Shown piece by piece: positions 15,901 to 26,599 of a DNA stretch of 64,000 nt (positions are counted from its first letter, which is position 1; each line of letters begins with the position of its first letter). The notes under the pieces are model-generated. The model was not told the origin of the DNA and did not search any database. It worked only from the letters and a program-made list of their open reading frames with translations. Source of the stretch: Tubulanus polymorphus. Taxonomy: Eukaryota; Nemertea; Palaeonemertea; Tubulaniformes; Tubulanidae. The position numbers were made by a program, and so were the translations under genes. Location: the NCBI RefSeq assembly GCF_964204645.1, contig NC_134031.1, forward strand, positions 14,469,307 to 14,533,306. The letters are read 5' to 3'.

Positions 15901-18900
15901 TAATTTCAACAATAATTTTTATTAGGGATTTTGATAGATAGCAAATTATTTATTTTCTATAAGCTACTCCACTGATGCTGCCAAATCCAACCAAAGTGAA
16001 AGAGATCGTAAAAGATATCGGTATTGTATAAACTTGTTTTCCTATGACTTCGAATCAATGACTTAAAATATTTAGACATCACCTATGAATTTATGTTAAT
16101 ACAGATACCATCGCAAAACCAACCGGTTCCTCAGAAACCCCGGCCGTAAAAACAACCTCTCAGCCAGGTCAGGAACAAGCCACACCGGCTACTGGGAACG
16201 GAGGCACCACAACGCCTACTGGGAACGGAGGTACCACAACGCCTACTGGGAACGGAGGTACCACAACGCCTACTGGGAACGGAGGTAACACAACGCCTAG
16301 TGGGAACGGAGGTACCACAACGCCTACTGGGAACGGAGGTACCACAAAAGTCCCTGGTCAGGCGAAACCTAGTCAGGTGAACCCAAGTCAGGTAAAACCA
16401 GGTAAGTTAAAAGTTAAATGATTCCAAGTGACAGAATTCACATTTTTTATGGAAACCATTTTTTCCAAATTACAGAAATCACGTCGCAGCTGATGTTCTT
16501 CATAGACAATTCACCAGAAACCAGTCCAGAAAAAGTGACCGAAATTATCAAAATCATCACGACTTTCATTCAAACTTATCGAATCGGACCGAAATTCGCA
16601 ACTGTTTACATTTTCTACGTCGTCGATAAAACTCCGAAAGTAATTAAAGTAACGCAGCAACAAAATATCGACTCGTATGTGAAAGAAATTAAAGCTATTC
16701 CTACAAAGAGTGACACACCAGATATTACATTCATACTGATGCGGTAAGAATATTGTCTGTAGTGAACGCGTTGCGAATGAATAGTTTGGATCCCAATTCG
16801 TGAAAACATTATTTTCATTTGACCCTTAAATCGAATCATTCAACATCTGATGTTGTAATTAGGGAATTCACAGAGGCGTCTATATCTCTTCAAACCACGT
16901 TTGTGTGGTTTTATTATCATTTTATTTTGACTTGTAGATACTTTGTGCAAACGTTCCTGTCTGAAGTGAAACTAGAACCGACGATACCAAAGATTATAAC
17001 TCTATACGGTTCCGTCGCTCCGAAATCTCCGAAAGCGCAAACCGAATTCAAAACCATCATCTTACAAATGAAAACCTTTTTCTCCGTATCGGTCGTTCCC
17101 GTCGCCAAGACGACGAATATCGATTTCCTGAAAACCGTCGTCGGGCAGACTTTCGTGGTTACCATGCCTACGACGTTCGACGTAAAACAGATAGTCGTTA
17201 AAATGACGAAGATTGTTCAGGAATTCACCGACGTTCAAAAAAGTAAAGATTTCCCAAAAATAAACAAAGGGTTTTCAATTCAATTTAAGTGTATATGTTT
17301 TTTATTTACTCAATATCATTCTGTCTTCTGCTTTTAAGAAACTCCACTGGTGCTACCAACTCCAGACAAAGTAAAAGCGATCATAAAAAACATAGGTATT
17401 TTATAAATCAGTAGATTTTCGAGGATTTATGGAGAAGTTGGCCGAGATTTGTTGGTCTATTTCTCATCACAAAACATGTCTTATAACAAAGAACGATGTT
17501 TCATTCTAGATGCTGTTGCAAAACCGATCAAACCTACAAGTTCTGAGGAAAAACCAGAGAAGGAGAAGCCAGAAAGTTCTGAGGAAAAATCTGGAAGTTC
17601 TGAGGAAAAACCAGAGAAGGCGAAGCCAGTCAAGGAAAAACCAAACAAGGAGAAGCCGGAAAGTTCTGAGGAAAAACCAGGGAAAGTGAAGCCAGAAAAG
17701 GGAAAACCTAACAAGGAGAAGCCGGAGAGTTCTGAGGAAAAACCTGGAAGTTCTGAGGAAAAACCAGGGGAAGAGAAGCCAGTCAAGGGAAAACCTAACA
17801 AGGAGAAGCCGGAAAGTTCCGAGGAAAAACCTGGAAGTTCTGAGGAAAAACCAGGGGAAGAGAAGCCAGTCAAGGGAAAACCTAACAAGGAGAAGCCAGA
17901 AAGTTCCGAGGAAAAACCTGGAAGTTCTGAGGAAAAACCAGGGGAAGAGAAGCCAGTCAAGGGAAAACCTAACAAGGAGAAGCCGGAAAGTTCTGAGGAA
18001 AAACCTGGAAGTTCTGAAGAAAAACCAGGGGAAGAGAAGCCAGTCAAGGGAAAACCTAACAAGGAGAAGCCAGAAAGTTCCGAGGAAAAACCTGGAAGTT
18101 CTGAGGAAAAACCAGAGAAGGAGAAGCCAGTCAAGGGAAAACCAAACAAGGAGAAGCCGGAAAGTTCTGAGGAAAAACCTGGAAGTTCTGAGAATAAACC
18201 AGAGAAGGAGAAGCCAGTCAAGGAAAAACCAAACAAGGAGAAGCCGGAAAGTTCTGAGGAAAAACCTGGAAGTTCTGAGGAAAAACCAGGGGAAGAGAAG
18301 CCAGTCAAGGGAAAACCTAACAAGGAGAAGCCAGAAAGTTCCGAGGAAAAACCTGGAAGTTCTGAGGATAAACCAGAGAAGGAGAAGCCAGTCAAGGAAA
18401 AACCAAACAAGGAGAAGCCGGAAAGTTCTGAGGAAAAACCTGGAAGTTCTGAGGAAAAACCAGAGGAGAAGCCAGTCAAGGGAAAACCAAACAAGGAGAA
18501 GCCGGAAAGTTCTGAGGAAAAACCTGGAAGTTCTGAGGAAAAGACAACACAAAGAAAACCTGGCCAAGTGAAGCCGGCAGGTCAACAGGGAATCAAAACA
18601 CCAGAAACTCCGGGTACATCAGCACAAACAAAACCAACCGCGCCTGAAGGTGAAACCAGTGATGTTCCGACTGAAACTGATAAAGGTAACAATAGAAGTG
18701 AAACGAATACGATCTCGTTGTATTCATCCTTGAGCTAAATCTTAAAACATAAAAACAATTCTGCGAACAAGATACACATATTGCAAAATTCGGTGCATTA
18801 TTTTCATCTGTTCACAGAGAAACGACCACACGACTTTTTCATTTTCCTCGACGGTTCAAATCGCGTCTCAAAACCGGCTTTCGAAACTTCTCGCACGTTC

Positions 18901-21900
18901 ATACTCGAGATCCTGAAGAGGTAAAAGTTCGTTCGTTCGTTCGTTCGTTCGTTCGTTCGTTCGTTCGTTCGTTCGTTCGTTCGTTCGTTCGTTCATTCAT
19001 TTTAAAATTTAAAATAGACTGGATCCAGTTCCATAGTTTTGAGTAACAGTGAACCCAGTTACTGTTCAACTCTTGTAAAATTTGATTCACAACTGTTGAA
19101 CTGGATCCAGTTGAACGATCACTCTTCTAACACAGTGATACAGACGAAACTTAAGTCTTAAGTCTAAGTCATGACTGTGCAACTTATCCCTGGGTTAACT
19201 GTTTGAGACTGTTTGTTGAATTACAGGTATGAAATCGGACCGTCACAGACGACTCTATCAATTGTTTTTATCGGAGGCAAAAAAGTCGTCGCTATTGACG
19301 TCGATGGTTCGAAACCGATTACCGAATACACCACACAGATAACACAACTACAATACAGTCCACAGGAACCAAATATCAAAACCGCCGTGGAGCTGATGAG
19401 CGTGGTAAGTGAGGAGAATCGAACCACCAGGTGTCGTCACAAACAATAAGTAAAATACATTCGAGCGAGAATGTGAGTGTGTGTGGTGTGAGGAATTTTA
19501 GGCTAGTACAGTTTGTCCGGGTTACCAAATCAAGATATTCTAACAAAATTTACCTATCAAATAAATAACAGGGGCAATCCCTATTTTAAGATCAGAAACC
19601 TCGGTCTCGTTTCTACGCGAATAGAACGTCTCACGTTAAACGGCTTGAAAATAGATAGTTCCCTCCCGTAGTGTATTGTCGATAGTATGTAAATGTATAT
19701 ATTAGGCCTATAGATAACTTTGTTATGTTTCAAATTGTTTTAATTTCTCTCCTGTCTCCTGTCTATATAGTTGTTAACAAATGATGAAACTATGATGTTA
19801 TGAACGTCAAATTTCGTATTTTGAACAACAATTTGTAACCCGGTGGAACATTGGTGGCGATTGTTACTTATAGAAGTGGACAATGTTAACCGATGAATAA
19901 TATCAGCATACCTGAGTTGAAAGTTCGAACCCCTATTTTACCGAATTTCGTGAAATTCACGGATTTTATATTTCTGCTGAAGAACTGTTTGCTTAATTTT
20001 TTTCATATAATTTCAGTTCATTCTAAACCAAAGAACAACAGGGGACATATTCACAAATCTACTCGTTATGGGTTCATTGCGAACCACAGTTACAAGCGAA
20101 ATCACGAAACTGAAAACGTTTTTCGCCAAAATATCACCCATCATGGCGATTGCGGTTATGGACGATGGAGCGACGACAAAAGATACTGATTTCCTGAAAA
20201 CTGTTTTAGTCCCATCAGCGACCGTACAGTACATCAACTTCATCGCTAACAAACCGGCCACCTATTATCTGAATCAGTACATTACTGTTACCACAAAAGT
20301 TTCCTTCAGCAGTGAGTCCAACAAAATCCAATTTAAAAATATCTTATTCATTAAATTAAGAATTGTCTTTTTAAACGAAATTTTCATAGAAAAATTTCAA
20401 ATCATTTTCCTTTCAATTTATTTCATATTGCCCTATTCCGAAATAAGAAAAAAACATCTTAAAATCGATCCTTCATATTTTCGAAGTAAACAAAATACAT
20501 CTGCATATGATTTATTGATAATGCGATGTTTTTTATTTTATTTATTAAAACCTAATACGTATATTTCTGTTCTCATTAGCAAACAGATGTTGATTCATAT
20601 TGCAGAAATGTCGATCCAAACTGTGAAAACCAGTCAACTTGCTGTATTCAAATCCTTCTATACTTTAAACGGTAATTTGTACTGATAATGTATCCTATAA
20701 TTCATCTTTGTAAAAATGTTGAAAATTTGACTAAAAATTTGAAAAAAAAGTTTGCTGTTTATTCGAATTCAACTCAGATCTATCAAACAGGGTTAAGTTG
20801 TTCAAAAGTTAGTTGGAGTTGAAACTGTCGATAGATGTCATGATAATGATGCAATTCTTATTGTCACTATGTCAAATATCCATCAGTTTCAACTCTAAGT
20901 TTTCAGCAACTGGCCCCGAATTGATGAAAATATCTTTTGCACAATTTGCTCATTAACGACATTAAAATGAGAAATGCTTTTTTGGATTTATCCACCAGCT
21001 ATAATCTCAACAACCCCCCAATCCTGAAATTTCAAATTTCAACTCATCCGATAAAGCATGGCTGTAATGAAACAACTAGATACACGTTTATGGTTCCATA
21101 AACAATTCGATTTTCAATTAAGGACTTAGATCATGAAATTCCACTTGGTGAATAGAAATGGCGGGTTTTTTCAAAGTTCCGAATCATATTTGATAATACA
21201 TATTTCTATATTTCAGATATAAGGGGTTTGATTCCTTCGCAGTTTTTAGGTAAATTTTCTCGCAGCGGATTTACATTTTTATTTATTCACTCTTTTCTAC
21301 AAATCGTTAATTCTTTCACAATTATTTTTTTTTCAGTGACGGATGCCGGACAAAAGAAAGGTAACAATTCACATTCTGGGACCTTTTCGTGCAAATGTAT
21401 TAAGATAACATTGATGTCTTTGAGTGAAAAATATGGAAATATATTCATATTCAAATCCTCATTCATAAGTATGGAACTGGTCCAGGACCCAGATGCACAG
21501 TCGTGACTTAAGTCCAAAGTTTTATTAAATTTTAAGTCTGATCTTGAGTTCTTAGATTGGCTATAGGACTAAGTTGGTGGTCTAAGCCATGACCATATGC
21601 AACCGGCCCCTGAAGACAAACATTTTTACGAATTTTCGCGAAGATTTTTGAATCTCATTTTGTTCACAGCTCCGACTGAGAAACTCGATATGATCTTCAT
21701 ACTGGACGCGTCTAAAGACACCCCTAAAGCTGAGTTCGATAAAACGAAAACTCTAATTCTGGAGATTGTTGATAAATTCCCGGTGGATTCCGATAGCGGA
21801 AGTCGGTTACACATTATCTACGGAGACGGACACTCGGTGAAACTGGTCGGAATTACGTCATCATCTAACCCAGTTCTTGTTAAACGTATGGCTAAAATCA

Positions 21901-24900
21901 TACTTGATAAGGTATACATATCATTTGTATAATATTTAGCTTTGGTCGTCGGAAATTTTCAAATAATAATCCAAAGATTTTCGAATTACTACCGTCTAGA
22001 TTTTTTTAAAAATTTCTCTGAACTTTGTCTGTACGGAAATCACTCGATTAAGTTGGATCTTTTTGGACAGGACAGAATATGTTCGCCTTAGGCGGGAAAC
22101 AGTAGACTCTACTTTCGTTTGACTTTTAAAGGAATAGAAATCAAACTCAAAGGTCCTGAACTATTTCGCCAAAGTCTGAGTTTTGTTACGGAATCGATTT
22201 GAGTCGTGTCCGTAGAATCAAAGTTCTAGGTATACAACAGACTCATGACCGATGGCGGGCTTCAAATTTTCTGTCTATTCTTCAATTCTCCTTCAATTTC
22301 TATCATATATATGTTTGACAGCCCATATAAGATGCCATCATCATATTCAACTCAAATTATTTGTATTTCTATGCAAATTAGATGATCTACCTAGGAGGAG
22401 ATGGACCAATCAACATCCCGTCGGTGATGCTTCTATTGACCAATGCACTTTCCAGTCCTAACTTCCTGCGAGCAACGACACCTAGAGTTGTAATGTTTAG
22501 CGGAAAATTCAACGTCAAAAAAGGCACCGAACCTGTGGTAAATATCTATCAGTTACAAAATTGGACTGGACCGTTTGCTCAAAAATTGGTTCAAGTCTGC
22601 TATAGTCCAAAATGGTCCATGACTATGGAACCAGTCCCCAGTGGATAGTTGATAGTGATATTTGAAACCTAATGGTTACCACTGATATACTGGACCAAGT
22701 TCCACAGTTGTGAGTTAAGACTTAATACCGAGTTAACTCATTGTAAATGAACTAAATATAACTCGGAGTTAACGCTAACTCATAACCACTGTGGAACATG
22801 GGACCTGACGGTTTACTCTAATCAATTATGGAGAAAGTGAGCTTTTGATTCATTCAATTTTAACTGAGAGAGCCGAATCTTGACCAACAACTGTGGAACT
22901 AGATCTAAAACCGTCATTTTAATACTAACATATCTCCCCAAATATCTACCCGTAAATAGCCCTACGCATATGCTGTTTTCGATTGGTCTCTACCAATTCT
23001 GGAATCTGGCGTGCTCATTTCGACCAGATTACAGTCTACCTATTCCGGAATAGTATTTATCTGTAAACCTGATAGAAGCGGCCGGTAGAGAGTTTGTAAT
23101 TTGTAAACCTGATAGGAGCGGCCGGTAGAGAGTTTGTAATCCGGAATTCCTACGTTCAATCGAAACTTGCCTAAATACGTGGTAATTAAATTCATTTTGC
23201 TTTCAAATTTTGATATTGATTTCAGATGAAGAAGATTTTCATGGATATGAAATCCATGTTTACATTCGTGTTTCTGGAGAAAGGCACTCAACTGGAAACG
23301 CAAGTGATAAAACAAATACATCCAGCCGGCTTGTTCGTGTTCTCGGGAACTTTACAAAGTGCCGCCTTCATGAAGTTCTTCATCTCGAAAATGACCACAA
23401 TCAAAACAAGTAAATAAATGAATTTAAAAAACCAAAGACACGGACAAGATCGAACCACTGAAGGGGAGGGAATTAGATGTGACTCGTTGCAGAAACAATC
23501 AATGAATTTTAACTCAACAGATCCATAAACTAGGCCTACAGCTATGAAACAGGGGCGACGTTGACTTAATTCCACAGTTGAGAATTGAGTTCACATTCGA
23601 AACATCAGAAATAAACTTATAATCTTAACCGTAGAATGAAACGTAAGCAAAAACTGTAAAACAGGGTCCGTCCTGGTGTTTACTATTGATTTCACATCTA
23701 GCCACCGACCGCTGCAGATCTGGGGCTCAAATACTGTTTAAAATCTACATCAGTTTTAATTCCCGTTGATTTAACTGTTCTATTCTATTGCTGTCTATTT
23801 CAGTTCATTACACAGTTATCTCCAAGACAGTCGTCAAATCATTGTCTGAAGTAATGACAGGTACAGTTATCTCTCAGTACGATCGCACGTGGATTCAATA
23901 AATATTGACTACAACCACTATGTCGCATGTTCCCTCGATAGCTCAGTTGGTAGAGCGGAGGACTGTAGAATGGTGACAAGTAGATATCCTTAGGTCGCTG
24001 GTTCAAATCCGGCTCGAGGGAAAGATATTTTATTGGTTTTTTTGTTTGAATTTTTTGGGAAATCAAAATGTCGCTTTCGGTAACTAATCGTAATTTCACT
24101 AAATTATTAAAGTCTTTGAGAATGAGATGTTCTTCTTAAGGTAACTAATCGTAATTTTACCATTTACCATTTGAAGCCATCGAGAATGGGAAAGTCGTCA
24201 TTAGTAATTAATCATAACATACTGAATCGTTGATTTCATTGAGAAACTAATCATAACTTTACTGAATCGTTGATTTCATTGAGAAACTAATCGTAATTTG
24301 ACTGAATCGTTGAAGTCATTGAGAAACAAATCGAAATTTTACTGAATCCTTGAAGTCATTGAGAATGGTAAAGTCGTCTTAAAAATCATAATTCTACTGA
24401 ATCGTTGAAGTCATTGAGAATGGGTAGGTCGTCATTTGCAACTAAAACACAATTGCTATATATATTTTTAGACGCCATGGAATCGTATACAACGATTCAA
24501 CACTCGAGCGGAACCGTTACGAGCTCAAATGCAAAATGTGCGGCAGGTTTTGTTTCCATTGGTTCCGGAAAATGTAAGAGTAAAACAGGAAGTAAGTGAT
24601 ACAAACAGGTCCCGGGGGATCAGTTTGAGGGGTAGATACAAAACGGGAGGGAGTGGGGTTTGCGCATCCCCTCCCCTAAAAATATCTAGTAGCCCTGAAT
24701 TTCACGGGTAAATGAAAAATATCAAATTCATACCTAGAAAAACGAAATCTACCAATCAAATCACTAACAGGGTCAATTCCTATTGTAAGATTAGATTAAA
24801 AGTTGCAGTTTTCAAATGCCATTGAAAAATTTCTGTTTCGGGAAAAAAGTAGCTAAAAGGGCACACAATTTGTGAGCAATAAAAGATAATTGCCTTTCTA

Positions 24901-25978
24901 TACTAGGCTTACAGCAAAATGTGAATGAAAATAGATTCCCGAAAATCAAAAAAGGCAATCTAAGGCACTCTCCTTTGCTCAAAAGGGCACTATTCTAAAA
25001 GAGATATTATTGCTACTCAATACGTTTAATCGGAAAATGGCAAATTTTTCCAAAAATCTAAAAAAGGCACACGCAAATTGAATGTGAAGGCAAATTAAGT
25101 GGCATGATACCAATAAATGGCACACAAATTTAGAGCAAATCTAGAATAAAGTCAGAGAATCTGCCTTGTTGACATCTTCTATCTCGATCAAGCGCTTGGA
25201 AAATGCATTAATATAACATGAAATTTCAAGACCCCAAGACCCCCTTTATATGCTACCACGTCGCTCGCTGGGCATGGATACTGGCCCTTTTCAAAGTTGG
25301 TGCCCTTTTTTTTCACTGTGCTGTAGTCATTGAATCGCCCTGGATCTGCGCCTGTTGCCATTCTTTCAGGATGCCCTTTTACATTATATGATATGACCTA
25401 TTTTGTAGATACACCCCTCTCTGTGTCAGACCCTAGATCCGTCCCTGTGTTGCCAGTCTTACCATTCTAACAATTTAAGAACGATCATCTAAGACAAATC
25501 TTTGACTCCGCCAGGGTTTTGAGTTCGATTCTGAATTACCAAATTTGTTTCAGAAATTTCATGCGCTCAGGGCATGCAATCACGACAGATAGTGAAAGGC
25601 AATTTAAGAATTCTGATGTGCTTCACTACCGGAACTCCGAAAGCAATGCAGGATAAACTATTGAATATGTTACTGGCTAGAATGTCGGCTGTTTCCAGTC
25701 AGACGTTCAGTAGCGGCTCGGCAGGGGGCGTCGTAGTGCAACGCCATTTCAGCAGCAGTAGAACGGTGACCAGTTCAGGCGGTATGATGAGTCACACAGG
25801 GGGCGGTATGATGTCTAGTCACAGCTTCGGAGGAAAGATATCGGGATCTAGTACCATGGGACATCTCGGGGCCAGCCACTCCTCACAGACGATCGTACGG
25901 GGAGGACTGTCATCGCATACATTCATGAGCCGCAGCAGTAGCATCAGCCACAGCAGCAGCAGTGGACGAAAAAAATAA
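6963..25978 (+). CDS. Secreted multi-VWA, low-complexity-repeat protein, 31 exons, 2076 aa
   Basis: Exons joined by GT-AG sites and reading phase: 6963-7020, 7640-7837, 8610-8783, 9563-9826, 10235-10255, 10587-10700, 11275-11610, 12452-12724, 13196-13264, 13357-13377, 13572-13658, 14642-14909, 15539-15843, 15964-16020, 16105-16401, 16476-16743, 16938-17242, 17339-17395, 17510-18685, 18818-18920, 19227-19404, 20017-20311, 20606-20671, 21217-21249, 21337-21360, 21670-21911, 22382-22537, 23226-23409, 23804-23860, 24472-24591, 25554-25978. Total 6231 nt, no internal stop. Residues 1-19 (MNLLSVVVVAVSILAGFAS) form a signal peptide. Six VWA-like modules (about 20-231, 277-479, 539-729, 748-1038 region, 1450-1641, 1683-1876) alternate with short linkers. 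Residues 1058-1449 hold an E/K/P/S repeat and the tail from about 1980 is Ser/Gly/His-rich. VWA chains with acidic or basic repeats occur in secreted matrix, byssal, shell and mucus proteins; a structural extracellular role is inferred. I do not recognise an ortholog. Individual exon edges could shift slightly. Confidence 0.85.
7240..7565. repeat. Inverted tRNA-SINE-like heads in intron 1 of the VWA gene
   Basis: CATCCTCTATGAGCAGGGAT plus TCGAAC at 7243 is mirrored by GTTCGAATCCCTGCCGAGGG at 7539. Both contain a pol III B-box (GTTCGAATCC), suggesting two facing SINE ends or a foldback repeat. Weak evidence. Confidence 0.4.
7640..9826 (+). CDS. VWA-like module 1 (exons 2-4)
   Basis: Part of the large secreted gene. 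Exon 2 begins after the signal peptide with a beta-1 strand and MIDAS-like turn (LDIVVIIADNELTG), exon 3 ends in the hydrophobic beta strand PKLLIIV, and exon 4 supplies the last third, including FTTVLIPCARTK. The MIDAS DxSxS is degenerate: a D is present but the serines are missing, so metal binding is doubtful for this copy. All three exons start and end in phase 1. Confidence 0.8.
8905..9020. repeat. Tandem duplication in intron 3 of the VWA gene
   Basis: GTGTAGATTATACCAGSGAC followed by TCTAAAACGACAGTCCAYGA occurs twice about 56-58 bp apart. Confidence 0.8.
10235..10700 (+). CDS. Linker exons 5-6, including a 21-nt microexon
   Basis: A 21-nt microexon (10235-10255, MFAFTDK-like) and a 114-nt exon (10587-10700) join VWA modules 1 and 2. 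Both are phase 1-1, so each can be skipped without a frameshift. The same layout (21-nt microexon then a linker exon) recurs at 13357-13377 and 13572-13658 after module 2, which supports duplication of a VWA-plus-linker block. Confidence 0.7.
11275..12724 (+). CDS. VWA-like module 2 (exons 7-8)
   Basis: Exon 7 (336 nt) contains FDMLIFLDRSEFTG, with the D-x-S of a MIDAS but no second serine. Exon 8 begins with a Pro/Thr stretch followed by PRVVLMMGSF, the central beta strand. I end exon 8 at a GTACGT donor (12725) because module alignment and phase both fit. Reading through gives a stop at 12811 followed by AATAAA at 12846, so a shorter transcript may end here. Confidence 0.8.
12725..12851 (+). 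terminator. Possible intronic alternative 3' end with poly(A) signal
   Basis: If the GTACGT donor at 12725 is not used, translation continues to TAA at 12811-12813 and an AATAAA follows at 12846-12851. This would release a protein of about 508 residues with two VWA modules. It is a prediction from sequence only. Confidence 0.4.
13196..13658 (+). CDS. Linker exons 9-11 of the VWA gene
   Basis: Exons 13196-13264 (69 nt), 13357-13377 (21-nt microexon) and 13572-13658 (87 nt, Ser/Gln/Thr-rich) are all phase 1-1. They connect modules 2 and 3. The alternative acceptor at 13451 would run into a stop and was not used. Confidence 0.65.
14642..15843 (+). CDS. VWA-like module 3 (exons 12-13)
   Basis: Exon 12 (268 nt) opens with QLMFFIDNSPETS, a MIDAS-like D-N-S turn, and exon 13 (305 nt) carries the beta strands IPKIITLYGSVAP and FSVSVVPVAK. 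The intron is in phase 2 and 629 nt long. Both exons are almost identical to exons 16-17 (module 4) although the introns differ. Confidence 0.85.
16105..16401 (+). CDS. Thr/Gly-rich repeat linker (exon 15)
   Basis: This exon encodes a Thr/Pro-rich stretch with about six copies of an 8-residue unit TPTGNGGT (24-bp repeat, 16187-16344). It then ends with GQ/KPSQV motifs before module 4. It is mucin-like and a good O-glycosylation candidate. Exon 14 (15964-16020), a 57-nt linker, precedes it. Confidence 0.8.
16476..17242 (+). CDS. VWA-like module 4 (exons 16-17)
   Basis: Near-duplicate of module 3. Exon 16 differs from exon 12 at four of 268 positions, all synonymous. Exon 17 is identical to exon 13 except for about four changes in the last ~40 nt, two of them amino-acid replacing. 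The separating intron is 194 nt rather than 629 nt and is unrelated in sequence beyond the splice sites. Confidence 0.85.
17510..18685 (+). CDS. E/K/P/S-rich tandem repeat exon (exon 19)
   Basis: One 1176-nt exon encodes about 392 residues, dominated by about ten copies of a 29-residue (87-bp) unit built from ESSEEKP, GSSEEKP, GEEKP or EKEKP, VKGKP or VKEKP, and NKEKP. It is preceded by the 57-nt linker exon 18 (17339-17395), and a Gly/Thr/Pro tail follows. The segment is intrinsically disordered, nearly charge-balanced and has many Ser-Glu-Glu casein-kinase-like sites. Similar repetitive low-complexity domains are known in biomineral and adhesive matrix proteins. Two antisense frames are open only because of the repeat's codon pattern. 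Confidence 0.9.
18818..20311 (+). CDS. VWA-like module 5 (exons 20-22)
   Basis: Exon 20 holds FFIFLDGSNRVS, the best MIDAS-like loop after the first strand. Exon 21 adds TTLSIVFIGGKKVV and exon 22 contains GDIFTNLLVMGS and ISPIMAIAVMDDG strands. Phases 1, 2, 0, 1 match. A (TTCG)n microsatellite lies 6 nt inside the intron after exon 20. Confidence 0.8.
18926..18994. repeat. (TTCG)n microsatellite
   Basis: About 17 GTTC units start just downstream of the exon 20 splice donor (GT at 18921). Length changes here could affect donor recognition. Confidence 0.95.
20606..21360 (+). CDS. Linker exons 23-25
   Basis: Three short phase 1-1 exons: 20606-20671 (66 nt), 21217-21249 (33 nt) and 21337-21360 (24 nt). 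They connect modules 5 and 6. They are short enough that exact use should be confirmed by transcripts, but phase and splice consensus fit. Confidence 0.6.
21670..23409 (+). CDS. VWA-like module 6 (exons 26-28)
   Basis: Exon 26 contains LDMIFILDASKDTP (D-x-S), exon 27 TPRVVMFSGKF, and exon 28 FTFVFLEKGTQ and GLFVFSGTL strands. Phases run 1, 0, 0, 1. The order and strand spacing match modules 1 and 5. Confidence 0.85.
23804..25978 (+). CDS. C-terminal linker, Cys motif and Ser/Gly/His tail (exons 29-31)
   Basis: Exon 29 (57 nt) has the same length and phase as linker exons 14 and 18. Exon 30 (24472-24591) encodes a segment with two cysteines (KCAAGFVSIGSGKCK). Exon 31 (25554-25978) adds two more cysteines near its start, then about 80 residues rich in Ser, Gly, Met and His (GGMMSHTGGGMMSSHS), ending GRKK and TAA. 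The four cysteines may form a small terminal fold or cross-link; this is an inference. Confidence 0.75.
23932..24021 (+). tRNA. tRNA-Tyr (GTA) with intron
   Basis: Acceptor stem CCCTCGA (23932-23938) pairs with TCGAGGG (24014-24020), discriminator A at 24021. The D arm TAGCTCAGTTGGTAGAGC and T arm with GGTTCAAATCC are canonical. Anticodon GTA is at 23965-23967 and a ~17-nt intron (23969-23985) follows one base after it, as in other metazoan tRNA-Tyr genes. Short T-rich runs lie downstream (24029-24050). It lies in intron 29 of the VWA gene, same strand. Confidence 0.93.
24075..24425. repeat. ~50-bp degenerate minisatellite after the tRNA
   Basis: Six or seven units contain AACTAATCGTAATTTTACTG followed by AATCGTTGAAGTCATTGAGA. 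It lies in intron 29 of the VWA gene. Confidence 0.75.
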
Positions 25979-26050
25979 TTCGAAGTAATTTGACATTTCT
26001 AAGAAACTGTAACCATAAGTAGCATTATGTCATTTAAACAATAATTGATG

Positions 26051-26056
26051 AATAAA
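26051..26056 (+). terminator. Poly(A) signal of the VWA gene
   Basis: AATAAA lies 72 bp downstream of the TAA at 25976-25978, with an AT-rich 3' UTR. Confidence 0.7.
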
Positions 26057-26087
26057 TCGATGACTTTAATCAAGCATGACATTCAGA

Positions 26088-26280
26088 ATCCTGTTCCACA
26101 GTTATGAGTTAGAGTAAACTCTGAACTCAGGATCCAGTTCAACAGTTGTGAGTTATAGTTAACTCTGAAATCAGGATCCAGTTCCACAGTTGTAATTTTC
26201 AGATGACCCTCTGAGTAAAAATGTGTTCATTTTCAATGAGTAACTCTTGAGGGTCAACTCATAACTGTCCTTGACAATAG
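26088..26280. repeat. Dispersed GTTCCACAGTTGTGAGTT repeat
   Basis: Three tandem degenerate copies of a ~45-bp unit containing CAGTTCCACAGTTGTGAGTT and TAACTCTGAA. Related copies occur at 19020-19110, 22690-22900 and, as GTGGAACTGGGTCC, at 60510-60660, so this is a family-wide dispersed satellite motif. Confidence 0.65.
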
Positions 26281-26599
26281 CTTAAATTGCTATCGCTTTT
26301 TCTGGTATCAGCTCCACGAGTCATCGAAATTAAACCCCAGCTTTGTATTCATCAGATATTCTGTTCTTATCAATTGTATTCGTTTCGAAAATTTTTACAG
26401 GTTGAAAATGAAACCAACGATAATCAAGATCTATCGCTTTAGATGAATTAAATCAGTCGAGTCTTCAATTTAAAAAAAACGTCTCGCTTTCAAATGTCAA
26501 TAATCAATTCAATTCGAAAATAAAGCTTTGCACGCAGTATATATATACGCATCTATATTCATAGTCCCGTTGAGTCGTAGATGCTCAGCTTTTTTATGT

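Noticed and set aside
17481-18585. Two antisense ORFs of 337 and 359 codons
   Set aside because: They mirror the E/K/P/S repeat exon. The sense strand has splice sites, phase continuity and a gene context; the antisense frames do not.
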